A stretch of DNA of 64,000 nt, from assembly GCA_009760885.1 (NCBI GenBank), contig CM019713.1:29940927-30004926 (forward strand), written 5' to 3'. This DNA is from Achatina immaculata. Lineage: Eukaryota; Mollusca; Gastropoda; Stylommatophora; Achatinidae. Below are positions 1 through 13,100 of the stretch, in pieces. Position 1 is the stretch's first letter; each line of letters opens with the position of its first letter. The notes beneath the pieces were generated by a model that made no database searches, had not been told where the DNA came from, and was given only the letters and a program-made list of their open reading frames with translations. The position numbers and the translations under genes are program-made.

Positions 1-139
1 ACCTGGGCACATGTACATAGATTAGTAGTACCAACCTTAAACTTTGTATACATATGACTTCGGAGTCGGCTGTGTCCTGTTCGGAGACGGAAAATGGTGA
101 CTTGTTCCTTTCTGTTTAGCATGTGATAGTCATCATGTA
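1..139 (-). mobile_element. Non-LTR family F fragment
   Basis: The reverse complement matches 51020-51160 closely, including a coding segment [20 protein letters not shown] followed by a Cys-x-Cys motif typical of the C-terminal end of RNase H-bearing LINEs. It runs off the left edge and abuts a family A fragment at about 140. Confidence 0.7.
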
Positions 140-1150
140 GTGAGCCTTCTATTATTCAACATCCTCTCTGTTGTACTTCTCCATGTCTCCTTCAGTCTAC
201 CCTTACTCCTGGTTTCCTGAGGTATCAATCTCAGTGCTATTTCTGACAGTGAGTCATCCAGAGCACACGTCCCAACCATGGTCATCTTACCTCAATAATC
301 AGTCAATGGTAACATCTGCATTTCTGTCATGGTATTTGGCCAAAATATTCATCTAGTCTTATGTAAACATTTAGTCTGGAAGGAATTCAGTTTGTTTTCT
401 ACAGTTTTGGTGTTTTCTAGCATTCGCTTCCACTGAGTAGCTCATTCAGGGCATTTCTCTTGAATATCCTAATGTTTGTTTTCATGCTCAGCTTTTCAGA
501 TTTCCATATATTGTTCAGGATTGCGAAAACCTAGTTTGCTCTAGTTAGTCTGTTGCTAATGTCAAATTTGTTGCATCCATCTTAAGCTACTCTACTGCCA
601 AGATATACAAATTCCTTGACCTCTTCCACTGACTTATTCACTATCAGCACATTGCTGTTGCTCATATTTTGTTTCAATAACTTAGTCTTTCCTACATTTA
701 CTTTTAGTCCTATTTTACCACCATTTTTATTAGCTTATTTGTTTGTCTTTATGTCTACTTGTTAGCTGACAAATGTCTGCAAAGTCAGTATCTCCCAGTA
801 CTGTATTAAGGGTACACTGCTAAAGATAAGTAATGTTTCTTGTTTCACTCCACTATTGGGCATCTTTAGAATTTTCCACAGTGATTCTCTATTAATACTG
901 TTGAAGGCTTTTTCAAAATCTATGAACAGCGTGCATGTTGTGCCATTCCATTCGTTGGCCTGATCTAGTATTTTCCAAAGTACAAATACCTGATCTATGC
1001 ACAATCTTATTTCCCTAAATCCTGCCTGCTCTAGCACTGGAATAATTTTGTAGAGGATAATCCGACAGAATAATCTAGTGGTGAGTGGCAGGAAAATAAT
1101 ACCTCTCCAGTTCCCACAGTCAATGAGGTCACCCTTCTTTGGTAGTATAA
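140..1150 (-). mobile_element. Non-LTR family A fragment (degenerate reverse transcriptase)
   Basis: Similar to the same-strand copy at 38930-40200. Recognisable pieces include QAGFREIRLCIDQVFVLWKI and [20 protein letters not shown] of the reverse transcriptase palm region. It has many frameshifts and is decayed. Confidence 0.75.
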
Positions 1151-1440
1151 CTAAACTATATATTTAGCTTTAACCTTCTTCTATTGCTCTCTTCGATAAT
1201 CTTGTTCAGTAATTTTTGTAAACTGCTTTCCACTTCTGCTATCAGGATAGTGTTATCTGCATATCTCATATCACTGATACCATGAATTTGTATTTCTATT
1301 ACTTTCAAACTTCTAATGTCTCTCATACAATGAGAAGAGACTGAATGGCAGGATACATCCTTATCCTACTCTTTGTTTTACTTCTTGATGTCTGCCCATC
1401 CACTGTTCACTCTCACTACTATTCTTTGATTACAATATAT
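1150..1440 (-). mobile_element. Degenerate non-LTR fragment, different family
   Basis: The reverse complement contains GCILP-like and YADDTI-like reverse transcriptase remnants that differ from family A and recall family E or C. It abuts the family A fragment. Too decayed to assign. Confidence 0.4.
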
Positions 1441-2344
1441 ACTCTAAATAATTCATATAGTCTTGCAATCAGTATATACAGTTTCAAGCATTTGTATCAT
1501 TTTACTGCCACACAATGCTGAACATTTTTGTTGAATCAATGAAGCATAAAATTTCACTTACTTTTAAAGATCTTCAGTTACTGATCTTAATTTTAAAAAA
1601 GTATATGTAATATCTTTTCCTTAAACAAAACCAAAATGTTCTTCTGCAATTACTATCTTTATTTCATACTCTTAAGTTAATGGTCTTTACAAGAGTTTTT
1701 GTGATATACCTCATTATGCTGATTTTGTGATGCTTACAACATTCTGTTCTTTGGCTTTCCCATGAAAACTGATTTAGACAAATCTGACATGTTTTCCTGG
1801 ATCATATTCCTTTCCATGATAAGCATCACTTAGTGCAATTACCATTTCTCTTCTGCTGTTGGGGATTAGGCCTGGATGATATTGATACTGACAGATTTAC
1901 TCCATAGTTTAACTATAAGTCATTTCTCTGTTATTGCTCAATGTTACTTAGCAGTATTTAAATGTTTTTGTGTACAGAGATCACAACAAATGATCAAAAC
2001 CTCTGAATAAGTGGTCCAAAAATAATAACAGCCAACACAGTTTCGTTAAATTTTTTTTTAAAAGAAACTGAAAATTACTATAAATTGAGAGCACTGTTAA
2101 CAACAACTTTCAAGATTATAGTCATTAAATTTCAAGGTATTGCTTAAAAAAAAAAAAGTGATGCATGTGTGAACACTACTGTATCTGTGTAAAGTATGTC
2201 TGAATTTTGGCTAGATCATATTTAACAGTAGGATATTTTTATTGTCAATATTTTAATGCGACCTAATTCAGATAACAATACCTTTCTTTTCTCTTATTTA
2301 AGTCTTAGTCTTAACAACATGTAACAGCCACAATGGAATATTCA
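1441..2344. other. Unique AT-rich intron/flank, nothing recognised
   Basis: No coding similarity, repeat structure or RNA gene seen on either strand. Presumably CWC22 intron sequence. Confidence 0.4.
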
Positions 2345-2770
2345 GTGTTTTTCAGGAGCATTTTCTTCATTTATATGTTTTATTTCTTCATTTAAGTTTT
2401 ATTTCTTTATTTATATGTTTTATTTATTCATTTATATGTTTTATTTCTTCATTTATATGTTTTATTTATCCATTTGTATGTTTTATTTCTTCATTTATAT
2501 GTTTTATTTCTTTCTTTATTTTTTATTTCTTTCTTTTTTATTTCTTCATTTATATGTTTTATTTATCCATTTGTATGTTTTATTTCTTCATTTATATGTT
2601 TTATTTCTTTCTTTTTGTTTTATTTCTTTATTTATATGTTTTATTTCTTCATTTACATGTTTTATTTATTCATTTATATGAGTTATATGTTTAGTTTCTT
2701 CATTTACCTGTTTTATTTCTTCATTTATATGTTTTATTTCTTCATTTACATGTTTTATTTCTTCATTTGC
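2345..2770. repeat. Minisatellite, about 21-bp unit
   Basis: About 20 tandem units of the form TTCATTTATATGTTTTATTTC, with some units altered. As 21 is divisible by 3, the plus strand shows long open frames of Phe/Tyr/Ile repeats, which I treat as artefacts. Confidence 0.95.
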
Positions 2771-3539
2771 ATTATCTTTATATAAAGAGCATAACCAGTA
2801 CTTTAAGTGGTGTTAAATGTGCACTGACAGCTATGTTTTTTATAATATATTCTGCTGTGTCCTGCCTTACACACTGTACTTTGTACCTTCAGGTGCAGTT
2901 TTTCACAAAATAGTAGGAAAAGCATCTTTTCAGTTGAAGTTTAATAGCAGATCTGGTGCACATTAACCCCATAATGTGAAACAGATTCAATTTCATTTCA
3001 GCTACACCAAATGGAAATATCCTGTCTATGTTTCATAAAGGAATGCGAGTTGAACAGATCCATGCCTATGTAAATTTTTCAACCCTTATGAAATCTGTCA
3101 TTTCTTTGTCTGCACAGACTGTCATCTCCTACTTCATAAAGTACCTTAAAGTTTCTTGTACAAACATTCCCCTATCTTTTCACTTTCTAGGTTCCTATTT
3201 TTATGTTTCAAGTCTTATATCTAATAATATAGTTTTTAATCTAGCTTAAACTGCGTGTAATTTCAATCCTGTGTCACGAGTATATTTTTCCCTCCAGATT
3301 CGGTGGCACTGAGTGCATTACTACTTTGCCCAATGATGATAGTGGCAACAAGCTTTCATGACCTTCTTTACTTCAAAATTGAGCATGTGCACTTGCTAGG
3401 GACTACAAGACCAGGTATCTCAATAAACTCTGCTTTGATGGATCAATCTAGCAAAGAAACTTGTCATCTTGTAAAGCAAAATTTGGAGTACATTAAAAAT
3501 AAAATCTTCAGTTTTCTGATCCATTAAGCCTCATTGCTG
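2771..3539. other. Stretch without recognised gene
   Basis: Searched for the next CWC22 exon (an IFERLRNIL-like segment on the minus strand) without success. Short open frames here resemble nothing known to me. Confidence 0.35.
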
Positions 3540-3700
3540 CAGCCTTCATTCCTCTCTAATCCTAATCTTCTCTCTCCAATTCGTGACACCATTTTCTTTT
3601 ATATCCTCTTTTATGTTGGCTACCTTTTGGTCTTGTTTCCCTCATCTCTTGTGCATACATAATTTTCATTCGTCTGTTTTCTTCCAGCTTTCCACATGAC
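3540..3700 (-). mobile_element. Non-LTR family D 3' fragment
   Basis: The minus strand reads KQTNENYVCTRDEGNKTKR, similar to RQTKIMYAPEMRETRPRGRP at 25915-25980. This is the C-terminal tail of a LINE ORF2. About 150 bp, decayed. Confidence 0.6.
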
Positions 3701-3750
3701 CCAACCGTAAAAAAATATGCAGACACAAATTCCAACAACAACAAATATTT

Positions 3751-3751
<1 letters not shown>

Positions 3752-3786
<35 letters not shown>
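3752..3786. repeat. (CA)n microsatellite
   Basis: An uninterrupted CA dinucleotide run. Confidence 0.95.
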
Positions 3787-3792
<6 letters not shown>

Positions 3793-3995
3793 ACAGCACC
3801 AGTCTAAGTAGATCTGTGTCATAAGATTTGATCTGCTGAACTGAACCTAAAGTGGAAGGTCTGTTACTGTCATAAAAAGCTGTGTGTGACTTGGCTCCAG
3901 ATACAGCAAAATCCACAGCTCAACTGTCTGAGAAATAAAGATCAGAATGAAGATCTCGTGAATGACATAACCTGTTTAAAAAACAAAATACTTAC

Positions 3996-4131
3996 AGTTT
4001 ATTCCTCTTGGAGACACCTCTGTCAGCTTTTGTCCACATTCCTTCAAAAAGCCAATGGCAACTTCCACAGCATCATCAGTTGGATTTTCTAGGAGTAGTG
4101 TCAAAATTTCCAGTGCCAGGACTTCATGGGC
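3996..4131 (-). CDS. CWC22: CWC22 coding exon 9 (MIF4G, last exon in window)
   Basis: Encodes [20 protein letters not shown], then [20 protein letters not shown] and PRGIN, continuous with exon 8 by comparison with CWC22 orthologues. The acceptor is ACTTTTCAG and the donor GTAAGTATT is consensus-perfect. It ends in phase 1, so the next exon should start with two bases completing a codon before an IFERLRNIL-like segment. No such exon was seen between 1 and 3995. Confidence 0.95.
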
Positions 4132-7100
4132 CTGAAAAGTTAAAATATAAATCTATGAGGGGCCAGGCTGCAATCTTACAAATAATTTATATTTCAGTTT
4201 AGTTCCCATATGATCACTTTCACTGAAAATTACTCCAAGCAAATTACCTGTCTTGAGAGTGCTCCCTCCCTCAACCGAACCACTCCTCTATCTGTAAAAT
4301 ACTATCAACAACATTACTACCAGGTGCATGCCAGCAGGAAACACAGTCATGTTTCACTACTCTGTCTAGTCTTAATGCCTTTAATCAAATATATACTGCT
4401 TTCCTTTTCTTTCTGTCGCTCATTCTTTACCTCTACTCTCTTTCAGATGCTGATTTTTACCTCTGACATAAACTTTGCTTTTGTTTCCAAGGAAATGATG
4501 TCTATATGTAACTTCATCCTTTGCTGGGACTGCCATGGACAAAAGCAGCTACCTCAGTTCTTCATGCAGTCTGAAGTCATGTATGGTATGTTCCACTGTT
4601 TTCTGTGCCAATATTATGCTGAAGATTCTCTTTCTTATTTTCTTTCTCCCTTGAACTTTCTGGTGACTGTTATGTTGTCCTAACTGCTATTATCTACTGA
4701 CATGTACAAACAGTAGCATTTAATATTGAAGAGCCAATTTCCAATAATAATACCCATCATATTTTTCTTCTATATGAATATTATAATTGACTGAGAAAAA
4801 TCTCTGTTATGTCTATACTATATTAAGGAGGGTGTGTGTGTGTGTGTGTGTGTTGGGGTCGTGTGTGTGTGCGCGCCCATGCGTGTGTTTAACTTTAAAG
4901 TTAATCTTTAACTTTATACTAAATAGGCCAGAGATGCATCAAAATTGTTGTCTGCAGAATTTCTAGTCCTAGAAGTAGATATGATACACCACCTCAATGT
5001 TGTAATGTCACAGAACTTTCTTGGACTACCAATACTGTTAATTTAACTATCATGTAAGACTGCAAATGTGAATGTGCTGTAATGACAACACACTTATCAT
5101 GGCAGGTCAAGATATCCCCCCCCCCTCCCAATGCTCCTAGCATATAGCCAATGTATTCATTCATAAGCAAGCTAGCTCACTAAAACACCCATGAAGGCAC
5201 AGTCTACCAAGGAACAGACTGTTAATGAGATTTTTAAAAGATAAGTTCACCAACTTCAGAGCTGTTAACATCACTGAACTTACATCTGTTAATGATATTA
5301 AGCATGCCCACTATCAGTGGAATTTAAAGAGAAAAATCCATTTTGTATTACAGATCTATCTCTCATCATAGGTTAGTGTGCTGACAGATTTGTTCCATTT
5401 CATGGGATAATACATGGACTGTAGCTCCTGAGAAACTAACAATCTGTTTTTCTCTTTCACATTTCTCTCCACCTTGTATTATTTTGCAACTGCCTCCTAC
5501 CTTCCAGAATATCCTATTAACACAAACTGTCCTATCATCATGTGAAGATATCAAATGCAAGTATATTTTCAAGTCCCCCAACTTCTTTTTTTTTTCTTCA
5601 CAATAGAGACAGAAATATAGAGTCTGCCAGGAACATCAACTGGCTGGTACAGCCTTAACAACTTAAGGTATGTAGACGACACAGTTCTGATTGCTAAAAG
5701 TAAAGGGGAGCTACAGGCTCTTCTGGACATAGTGGTTCGTGAAAGTAAAAGTAAAGGTCTCAGACTGAATAAAAGAAGACTGAAGTGATGGTCATCTCAA
5801 ATAAAAGAATACCACCAAAATGTAGCATTACCATCAATGGCACAGAACTGAAACAAGTTTATAAATTCAAGTACTTAGGAACAATTATAACAGCTGATGG
5901 GAAATGTCACAACGAAATAAAAAGCAGACGTGCTCAGGCCAAGTCAGCAATCCAGAAAATGAGAAACATCTTGTGCAACAGATCCATATCAATGGAAACA
6001 AGATTCCGAGTACTTAAATGTTACATAGAGCCAATCTGTTTTATGGATGTGAAACATGGTCCATGAATAAGAGAGTACAGTGAGAAATGGAGGCTATGGA
6101 AATGTGGTTCATAAGAAGAAAACCAACCAAGAAGTCTTAAGAGAGCCTGGAGTTAAAAAGCAAATCAGAGGCAGACAAGCGAGATTTGTAGGACACTTTC
6201 TGAGAATAGGAAAATTGAAACACACTGTGTCAACTGGAAAAATTGAGGGAAGAAGAGAGAGAAGTTACTGGATGGGCTGTCAGTTTGGCTAGGAAGAAAG
6301 TCACCGGTGGATCTCATAATCAAGTCTAAAGACAGGGAATTGTGGAGAAAAATGATCACCTATGCCATGCGGCACAGAACTTGACTGATTGATTGACAAT
6401 ACAGACAAAATGTGTTTGATAATCACCTCCTTTTTCTTTTGTAATCACAAGCAGTGAATTCTGACATATGTCCTGACACACAGAGGTGATCTTTACATTA
6501 ACATCTGTAGCACACCACCTTCACATAACAGGGTTGTTTTGAAATATCTCAGATACTGACAAAACATTATCTAACAAACAAAAATATGAGTTTCACATGA
6601 TGACTACACTGAATATTAATGGAAAACTTTACTGTTCACAGAAATAATGTTAACTTCAATCATGCCACTAGTCATACAACATGACACTAGTCACAGCTGA
6701 CAGTATATAAGTATAAATCACCACAAATGCTAAAAATATGTGCCACACCAGTTCTCAGTAAAACATCACTTCTATGTTGTTTGATTAAAATATTCATATG
6801 GTCTTTGGCATTGTTTAGTAGAGGTGTGGAGTTAATGATTAAAAACTCGATGCACCATGAGAAAAAAAAACACACTCAAAGGACAATCAAATTTGTCAGT
6901 ACATAAGGCAGTGCACATCTGAAAGAGACAGAAAGCAAAGCAATGCAAAAAACATGAAGATGATCAAGACACATGTTGAAAGCAAGATTCAAGAATTCTA
7001 TATATACAGATGTTCAACATGAATGTCTCTGACTTTTCTGATCTCTAGGTGAGCATTCACTCATTTGCTCATGCCTGATTACATAACATGGAGATCCATG

Positions 7101-10100
7101 TGTGAACGTCTTTGAGTGTTAACTAAAATTTTATCTACTGAAATCTGAGAAATATAAATGATGTATGTCTTAGGCCAGAAAGGGTACCTATATTTTCACT
7201 CATGAACTGATTTTAAAGAAAACCTCACCACTTCTTAACAAGTTTTCAGTGACAGCCTGATATCTCCATGCCAAACAAAATGCTGTTTAATTTAGAAATC
7301 CACGCTCCGTAACACAGAAAAGAAATACTGCCCAAATGTCTGAATATTCTCTCTATAGCTATTCTCTCTGAATACAATTACCAGATGAATGTGGTGAAGA
7401 TTAAACAAAATATAGAACATAAGAGTAGCACAGTCAAAGTGAACTGCCTTCTCAAGAACATTAAGTTGGCAGCAGACCAACTTTCATTACGTTACATAAA
7501 ATGGATACCTAGCATGTTGTGTTAGGGATGGTTGCTTCTGAAATCTTAAAAAAAAAAAACGTCAGTCCACAAGATGAGGCATACAGAGTACACAAAGCTA
7601 TGAGTGCATTAAACAGCCAGTTAAAAAAAAAAATTGGTCAGATGTACTGGGACTATGTACGAGTTCACTAATTCAGGGGGAAAAAAAGCACAACATCAAT
7701 GTCATGACAGACAACATGAAGTTTAAACAGACAAACATATATTAAAAGAACAAATATAACTAACAATTATGGAACATGAAAATAACATCTTAAAATATGG
7801 ACCAGTCTTCTCTTAGACTGCTTAAACAATATATAGTAAACTGACCTAATCTTGTATGGTTGGTCCTTTGTTCCAATGATCTTGTCACATTTTGATAAGA
7901 TCAGCCACGAATGCTGATCTCCATCCCTATGACAAGCCATCAGACAGTTCAGACAACCGGTCACTTTAAGTCACAAGACTCAATGACCAGTCAAGGCAAT
8001 CCACTCTCCAAATGCTACTCCGCCAAAAAACGTGATGAATACTAGTCCACTAAAGCTTTATTTCTGACAGATGTCTAAGGACTGATCGTGTAACCAGCCA
8101 CAAGACTGTTGCCAGTGTTTGCTCCTTGAATAACCACAGATAGCAGGATGAGTCTTCCAAGATGATACAACTTCAAGGACTAACCATTTGGCCAGTCTAT
8201 ATTCCGACGCTCGTTTGACCAGCCATCTGACCGATCTGGAGATCCTCACATAATGTGACCACCGTTCCAAGTGGTCAACTACTGAAACCAGGCATCCCCG
8301 CTCCAGAGAGGGGAGGAGAGATATGAAGGTATCCTCATGGGACATAACTCACCACTTGTTGGTTGACTAGATGTGCAACAAATCTAGTCGAAGACAGGCA
8401 CAGTGCTTTGTCGTTTCTTTTATAGCCTCGTCGGAACATCAGAATCAGACGACGAAGAATCAGCTCACCGTTTTGTGGAAACTGAAAAAAGGTGCAAACA
8501 AATGGGTTAGTTCTGTATTAAACAACAAACTTTATTTAACTCAGTACTGAAAATTGCAAAAGGTGTGACCAAAAGACATAAACAACATTTTCTATAATAA
8601 TGGTACAGAAAAGGAGCCACTGAGAAAACTGTAATGCTTGGGGACAGGAAACCATTTATAGACTGAAAAGCTCTGGTACATTACAAGACTTCAAGTCAAG
8701 AGTAATATTACCAAGAGCAAAATAACAAGATATGGTAAGTTATGATAAGAAATTCATGACTAAAAGTGCCGCAGTGAAGAAGCTGGGTGGAACGGTGATT
8801 TGTTGTACAATTCTTCTGTCACCGTAAATTTAATATCTTTCACAGACACCTTTACCTTTACTTTTCACAGAGATTGTGAGGATCTTAAAGCACAGATATT
8901 GAGTACAGGAAAAGGCTTATGATGGTTTAACTGAATTCCTGCAGTGGTCCTAAAAATCAAACTTCACTACAGGCTCCACCAGGATGAGGGACCTCACTGA
9001 GGTCTCCAACTTTAAACTTTATGAGCAATGGTAATCATTTCTAAGTGCCTCATTGTAAGATGGAATACTATGATGGTTAAATCTGTTTCGTTCACCCAGC
9101 CATCGTTTTTTACTTGCTCACAGGCAACAAAGTTGGCTACAAGATTTAACTGTTGTCCATAAAAACAAAGAAGTGATGAAAAATCTAACCTTGGTGTTGA
9201 TGACGGCCACCAGAGCAGCGTAAACGTGTGTGAACGTTGGAGATGCTGCTTGAGCTTGTATAACCGACCGAGCAAGGAGACCACTACAAGATACATAAAA
9301 CTTTATTAGATGCAATGCCAAATACTGTAATACAGCTACAAAACAGCATCTGCCATAATAAACATAGCAATAACAAAAAAAAAAAAAAAAGGTTTTAATT
9401 ACACAGGAAGAGATTTTCAGAGCAGTTGCAGAACAATGAGAGTTAGCTAAAATCTTAAAGGAAAAGACTAGCAGAGTTTCCCAGAACATCTCATAATAAG
9501 ACAAAAGTTTTTCAGAACCTGATGATCACTGTAAAACTCAATGGGAAGAAAAAATGAACAAGGGGTTACAGTGATCTGACCCAACATAAACTGTAAAAAT
9601 AAGAGGAAAACTGACCTGATTCAAAATACCAATGACACCACAAAATTGAGAGGATGATCACTAATGCTTATCAAAATCTATATTTTATTCTGAAGTACAT
9701 ACACGCTAACTAACCTTTATGTCTCACAGTAACGCATGAATATGTATTTCCTGCACTAGATCTGTGTACTAAAGACAGAAATAACTTCATGGTAACTAAA
9801 AGGAAAGAAAATCTATAAGAATAAACACAAAAAATCTGAATTTAGTTTTAACAAAAAATTACGTGTCATGAATATGTAATAATGGGCAATATAAAAAATG
9901 AAATCAACTGGAAAGTAAGAACTGTGTTTTCAACATAAAGAGAAACATCCTTACAAAATAAAATAGAGATAAAAATTGTCAATGTTATGCATTACCCAGT
10001 CCTACTCTGTAGTATAGAAACATGGTCATTAAACAAACAAAAAGAAAACAAAACTGAGATCCTCAAATATGGATATTAAGAATATTCATTCATTCATTCA

Positions 10101-13100
10101 TGTGACATGTCCTTTCCAGAATGCTGTTCCTCTTATAGGCTCCCTGAATGCAACACGGTCTTGTGCAAACTGACCAGCATCTCACAATGACACATTCAGA
10201 CTTTCCACGATGTCCTGAGTCCACGTGCGGTGAGGTCGTCCCTTTTTTTTCTTTTGTCAGGCCTACGCCTTCTACTTTCAACCTCTCCAAGCTATTGTGT
10301 CTCTTTCTCTTGATGTGGCTGAAGTATCTCGCTTTCTAATTTTTATAGTGTTAACAAGCCAGTTTTCTGCGACACCTAATCCCATTAATATCTCTTTATT
10401 TGATTTTCATTCTATTCATGATATTCTAAGTGCCCTTCTGTAACATTTCATTTCAAATATCCTCTTTTTTTAGTGATTTGTTAATGTCCATGTTTCATAT
10501 TAAGAAGAACAGAATATACAATATGTCAAGGGCTGAAAAGAGAACTGATTTTTAAAAAGAAACAGAATATCTAGAATTGAAGAGAAAATGCTCAGAGTTT
10601 ACAAAAGTTCTCTCTCTGTTTCAATGTCCCGTGGCATTTGCATGCTGTAGGGTTATAAAGTGTTAATGCCTTCACATTTCTAGGCCGCTATATTACCTGA
10701 AGTAGGGATGCAAGCATCTGTCCTCACTGCTTTTGTTTCCTACAGAAGCTCCAGGCACCCATTTTTCAAGAGTGGGTTAAACCTGGTGCCAAACGGTTTG
10801 AAAAAAAGAAATTCTGCTCAAGTGTGAAATTGAATTGGGGACCTTTTGATTGGCGAGTGAATGCACTAATCACTACATCACCACAGCACCACTTCTTTAT
10901 CCTTGTGTCAAATAGCAGAGTATGAAGGTATTCTCTGCGTTCTCTTTTCAGCATGTTGTTGATGAGAAAAGTTTCATGGCAGTATCACTCTGTGCACTTG
11001 GGCTAGGTTTCAGCTGTGTGCATACATGGATTTTCAGGTTGTGCAGCTGACAAACTGATGCTTCCACTGCCGCTTGTGGTTGTTAGATAATGTGTTTATG
11101 TTGTTCTCATAATAGCTGACATATGAAGAATGTGCATGACGCTGTCACTCTTGACAAGTCTGGTAATATAAGGTAAATATTGTGTTATAAGGTCAGCTGG
11201 TGATCAACTATAATCAATATTCCCTCCTATAGGAATTGCACAAGATGATGACATACAAAGCTTGATGCAGCATCCACAAGGGAGAAGTCTTTAGCATTAA
11301 TCATACAAAATCTGTGTCCCATAGCATTTGTATGCCACAGGGATGTGAAGTGTTAGTTTCCTTTTATTTCTAGGTCACTACTGCAACTGAGTTAAGAATG
11401 CCAGCATTTGTGCCAAGGGAAACACCAGGTACCCATTTTTCTAGGCTAAGCTGACCCTGATGTCAGTCTGTCCCAACTGTGAAACTGAACCAGGGACCTT
11501 CTAATCTGCAAGCAGTTGTACTACACCATCACATGTTTTTCGTGGCTGTGAAAAACACCATAAGAAATCTGACTGCAAATAGTATGTTCTTTCTTTGGCA
11601 TCATCCATGACATAACACATGCTTGCTGTTGTGATCCTACAGGTCCTGCAGGTCTTGTATACCCCAGTTTTTCCACACAGTGGAGTTTGACCAGTTTTGT
11701 CTCAAATTTTGAAAATCTTCACATTCTTGCAGTACACAGACAGGAGCCTACAGAGGTTATTTGAAGCTATACTTTGGAGAGGTGGAGGCTTTCATCTGGT
11801 ACTGAACTTCACTTGGAAGTGTGTAGCTCTTGGAATATTGAATCTGCTCTACTCTGAGGAGGTACATGCGGCCTGTTTTGAAACAGCTATGTGCCAATAA
11901 TACAGCAGGGGGGGGGGGGGGGGGGTGTGCCGCACAAGCAGGTCATCAATAGTTCTTGTCTTCTCACTTGAGTATGGGTTATGGCCCACTACTAGAGCCA
12001 TCCAGTCAATCCAGTGGTTAAAAACTGGAATCTCACATGCATAAGCTGGTGAGAAGAGTATTGAAAACTGGTTAACAATTGCCTCTGGTACTCAGGACAA
12101 CAGATATCACTGCACACACAGCTACTTGCTGCCAGTGAATTAAGGGAAAGTATGATATTATGCAGAAGGCCTGCTTCATAAGTAAGAAATCTCTCAAGTC
12201 TACATCTGAAGTTTTTTTTTAAAAAAAAGAAGAAACAAATGTAACTCTTCTCGTGCCATGGACGTTCCATTTATGGCAAATTAAAAGCGGGGGTCTTGAT
12301 ATGTTATAGGGGTATATTAGTTAAAAGTGAATGAAACACAATATTTCCATGTTAAAAGTGTACTTATCATGTTTCAAAATAAGTAAATGTATGAAGGTTT
12401 CATAAACGCAGAGTTTTTTTTTTAGGAAAAAAAAAGAAGTAATGTGATGTTTTTAGACAACAACTGTGTCATAATTACCATCGGCTAGGTCTAGATGTAC
12501 ATTACTTACCATGTGAGATGCCTAGATCTACCTGTCGATCTCATCTTGTGATTATATGGGGCATTCTCGCTAAAATAATGTCTGAAATAACCTTATAGCT
12601 ACTTCTCCAGTTGTCTAACTAATATGCCCAGATCTACTTGGGATACATTCAAGAGGTGGTCTGGTCACAGGGTATGTCCTTATTCTTATCTACATCACCA
12701 AAAATTGGAAATTCACAATGAAAACTTTGATTTTCTCCCTCATTACTAAGCACTCTTCAGCCATGATGAACAGGGTCACAGGGCATGCGCATTAAATGTT
12801 TACAATCTAAACATTACACCAGATTTTTAATGAAACGAAGTATATAGCATTATAGTGTCCCACTGCACTCGAGTCAAAAACTGGAAGTGATACTGTGATA
12901 ACACAAGGCACGGGAAGAGTTAATACTGAAACAATGCTTAACACTTTGTCGACCACAGTTATTTACCATGAAAAACCCCCAGCTACCAGTCATTTCTCTG
13001 AAAAATGAACTTTTTTTGAGTGGACTTAGAAAAACATGCGCATCTCTACTCATCATTGAGATAAATTAATCCAGGTTGGTAGACAGACTCCCAAGACCCT

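Noticed and set aside
2415..2785. Plus-strand frames rich in Phe, Tyr and Ile that look like membrane proteins
   Set aside because: They are translations of a 21-bp AT-rich minisatellite.
1..3995. Next CWC22 exon (IFERLRNIL segment)
   Set aside because: No minus-strand match with a fitting acceptor and phase was found; it is probably left of the window.
4210..4683. 157-codon plus-strand frame inside CWC22 intron 8
   Set aside because: No recognisable domain, no repeat of known type, and AT-rich composition that gives such frames by chance.
8058..8345. 95-codon minus-strand frame next to CWC22 exon 8
   Set aside because: It lies just beyond the exon 8 donor and has no similarity to known proteins; treated as intron.
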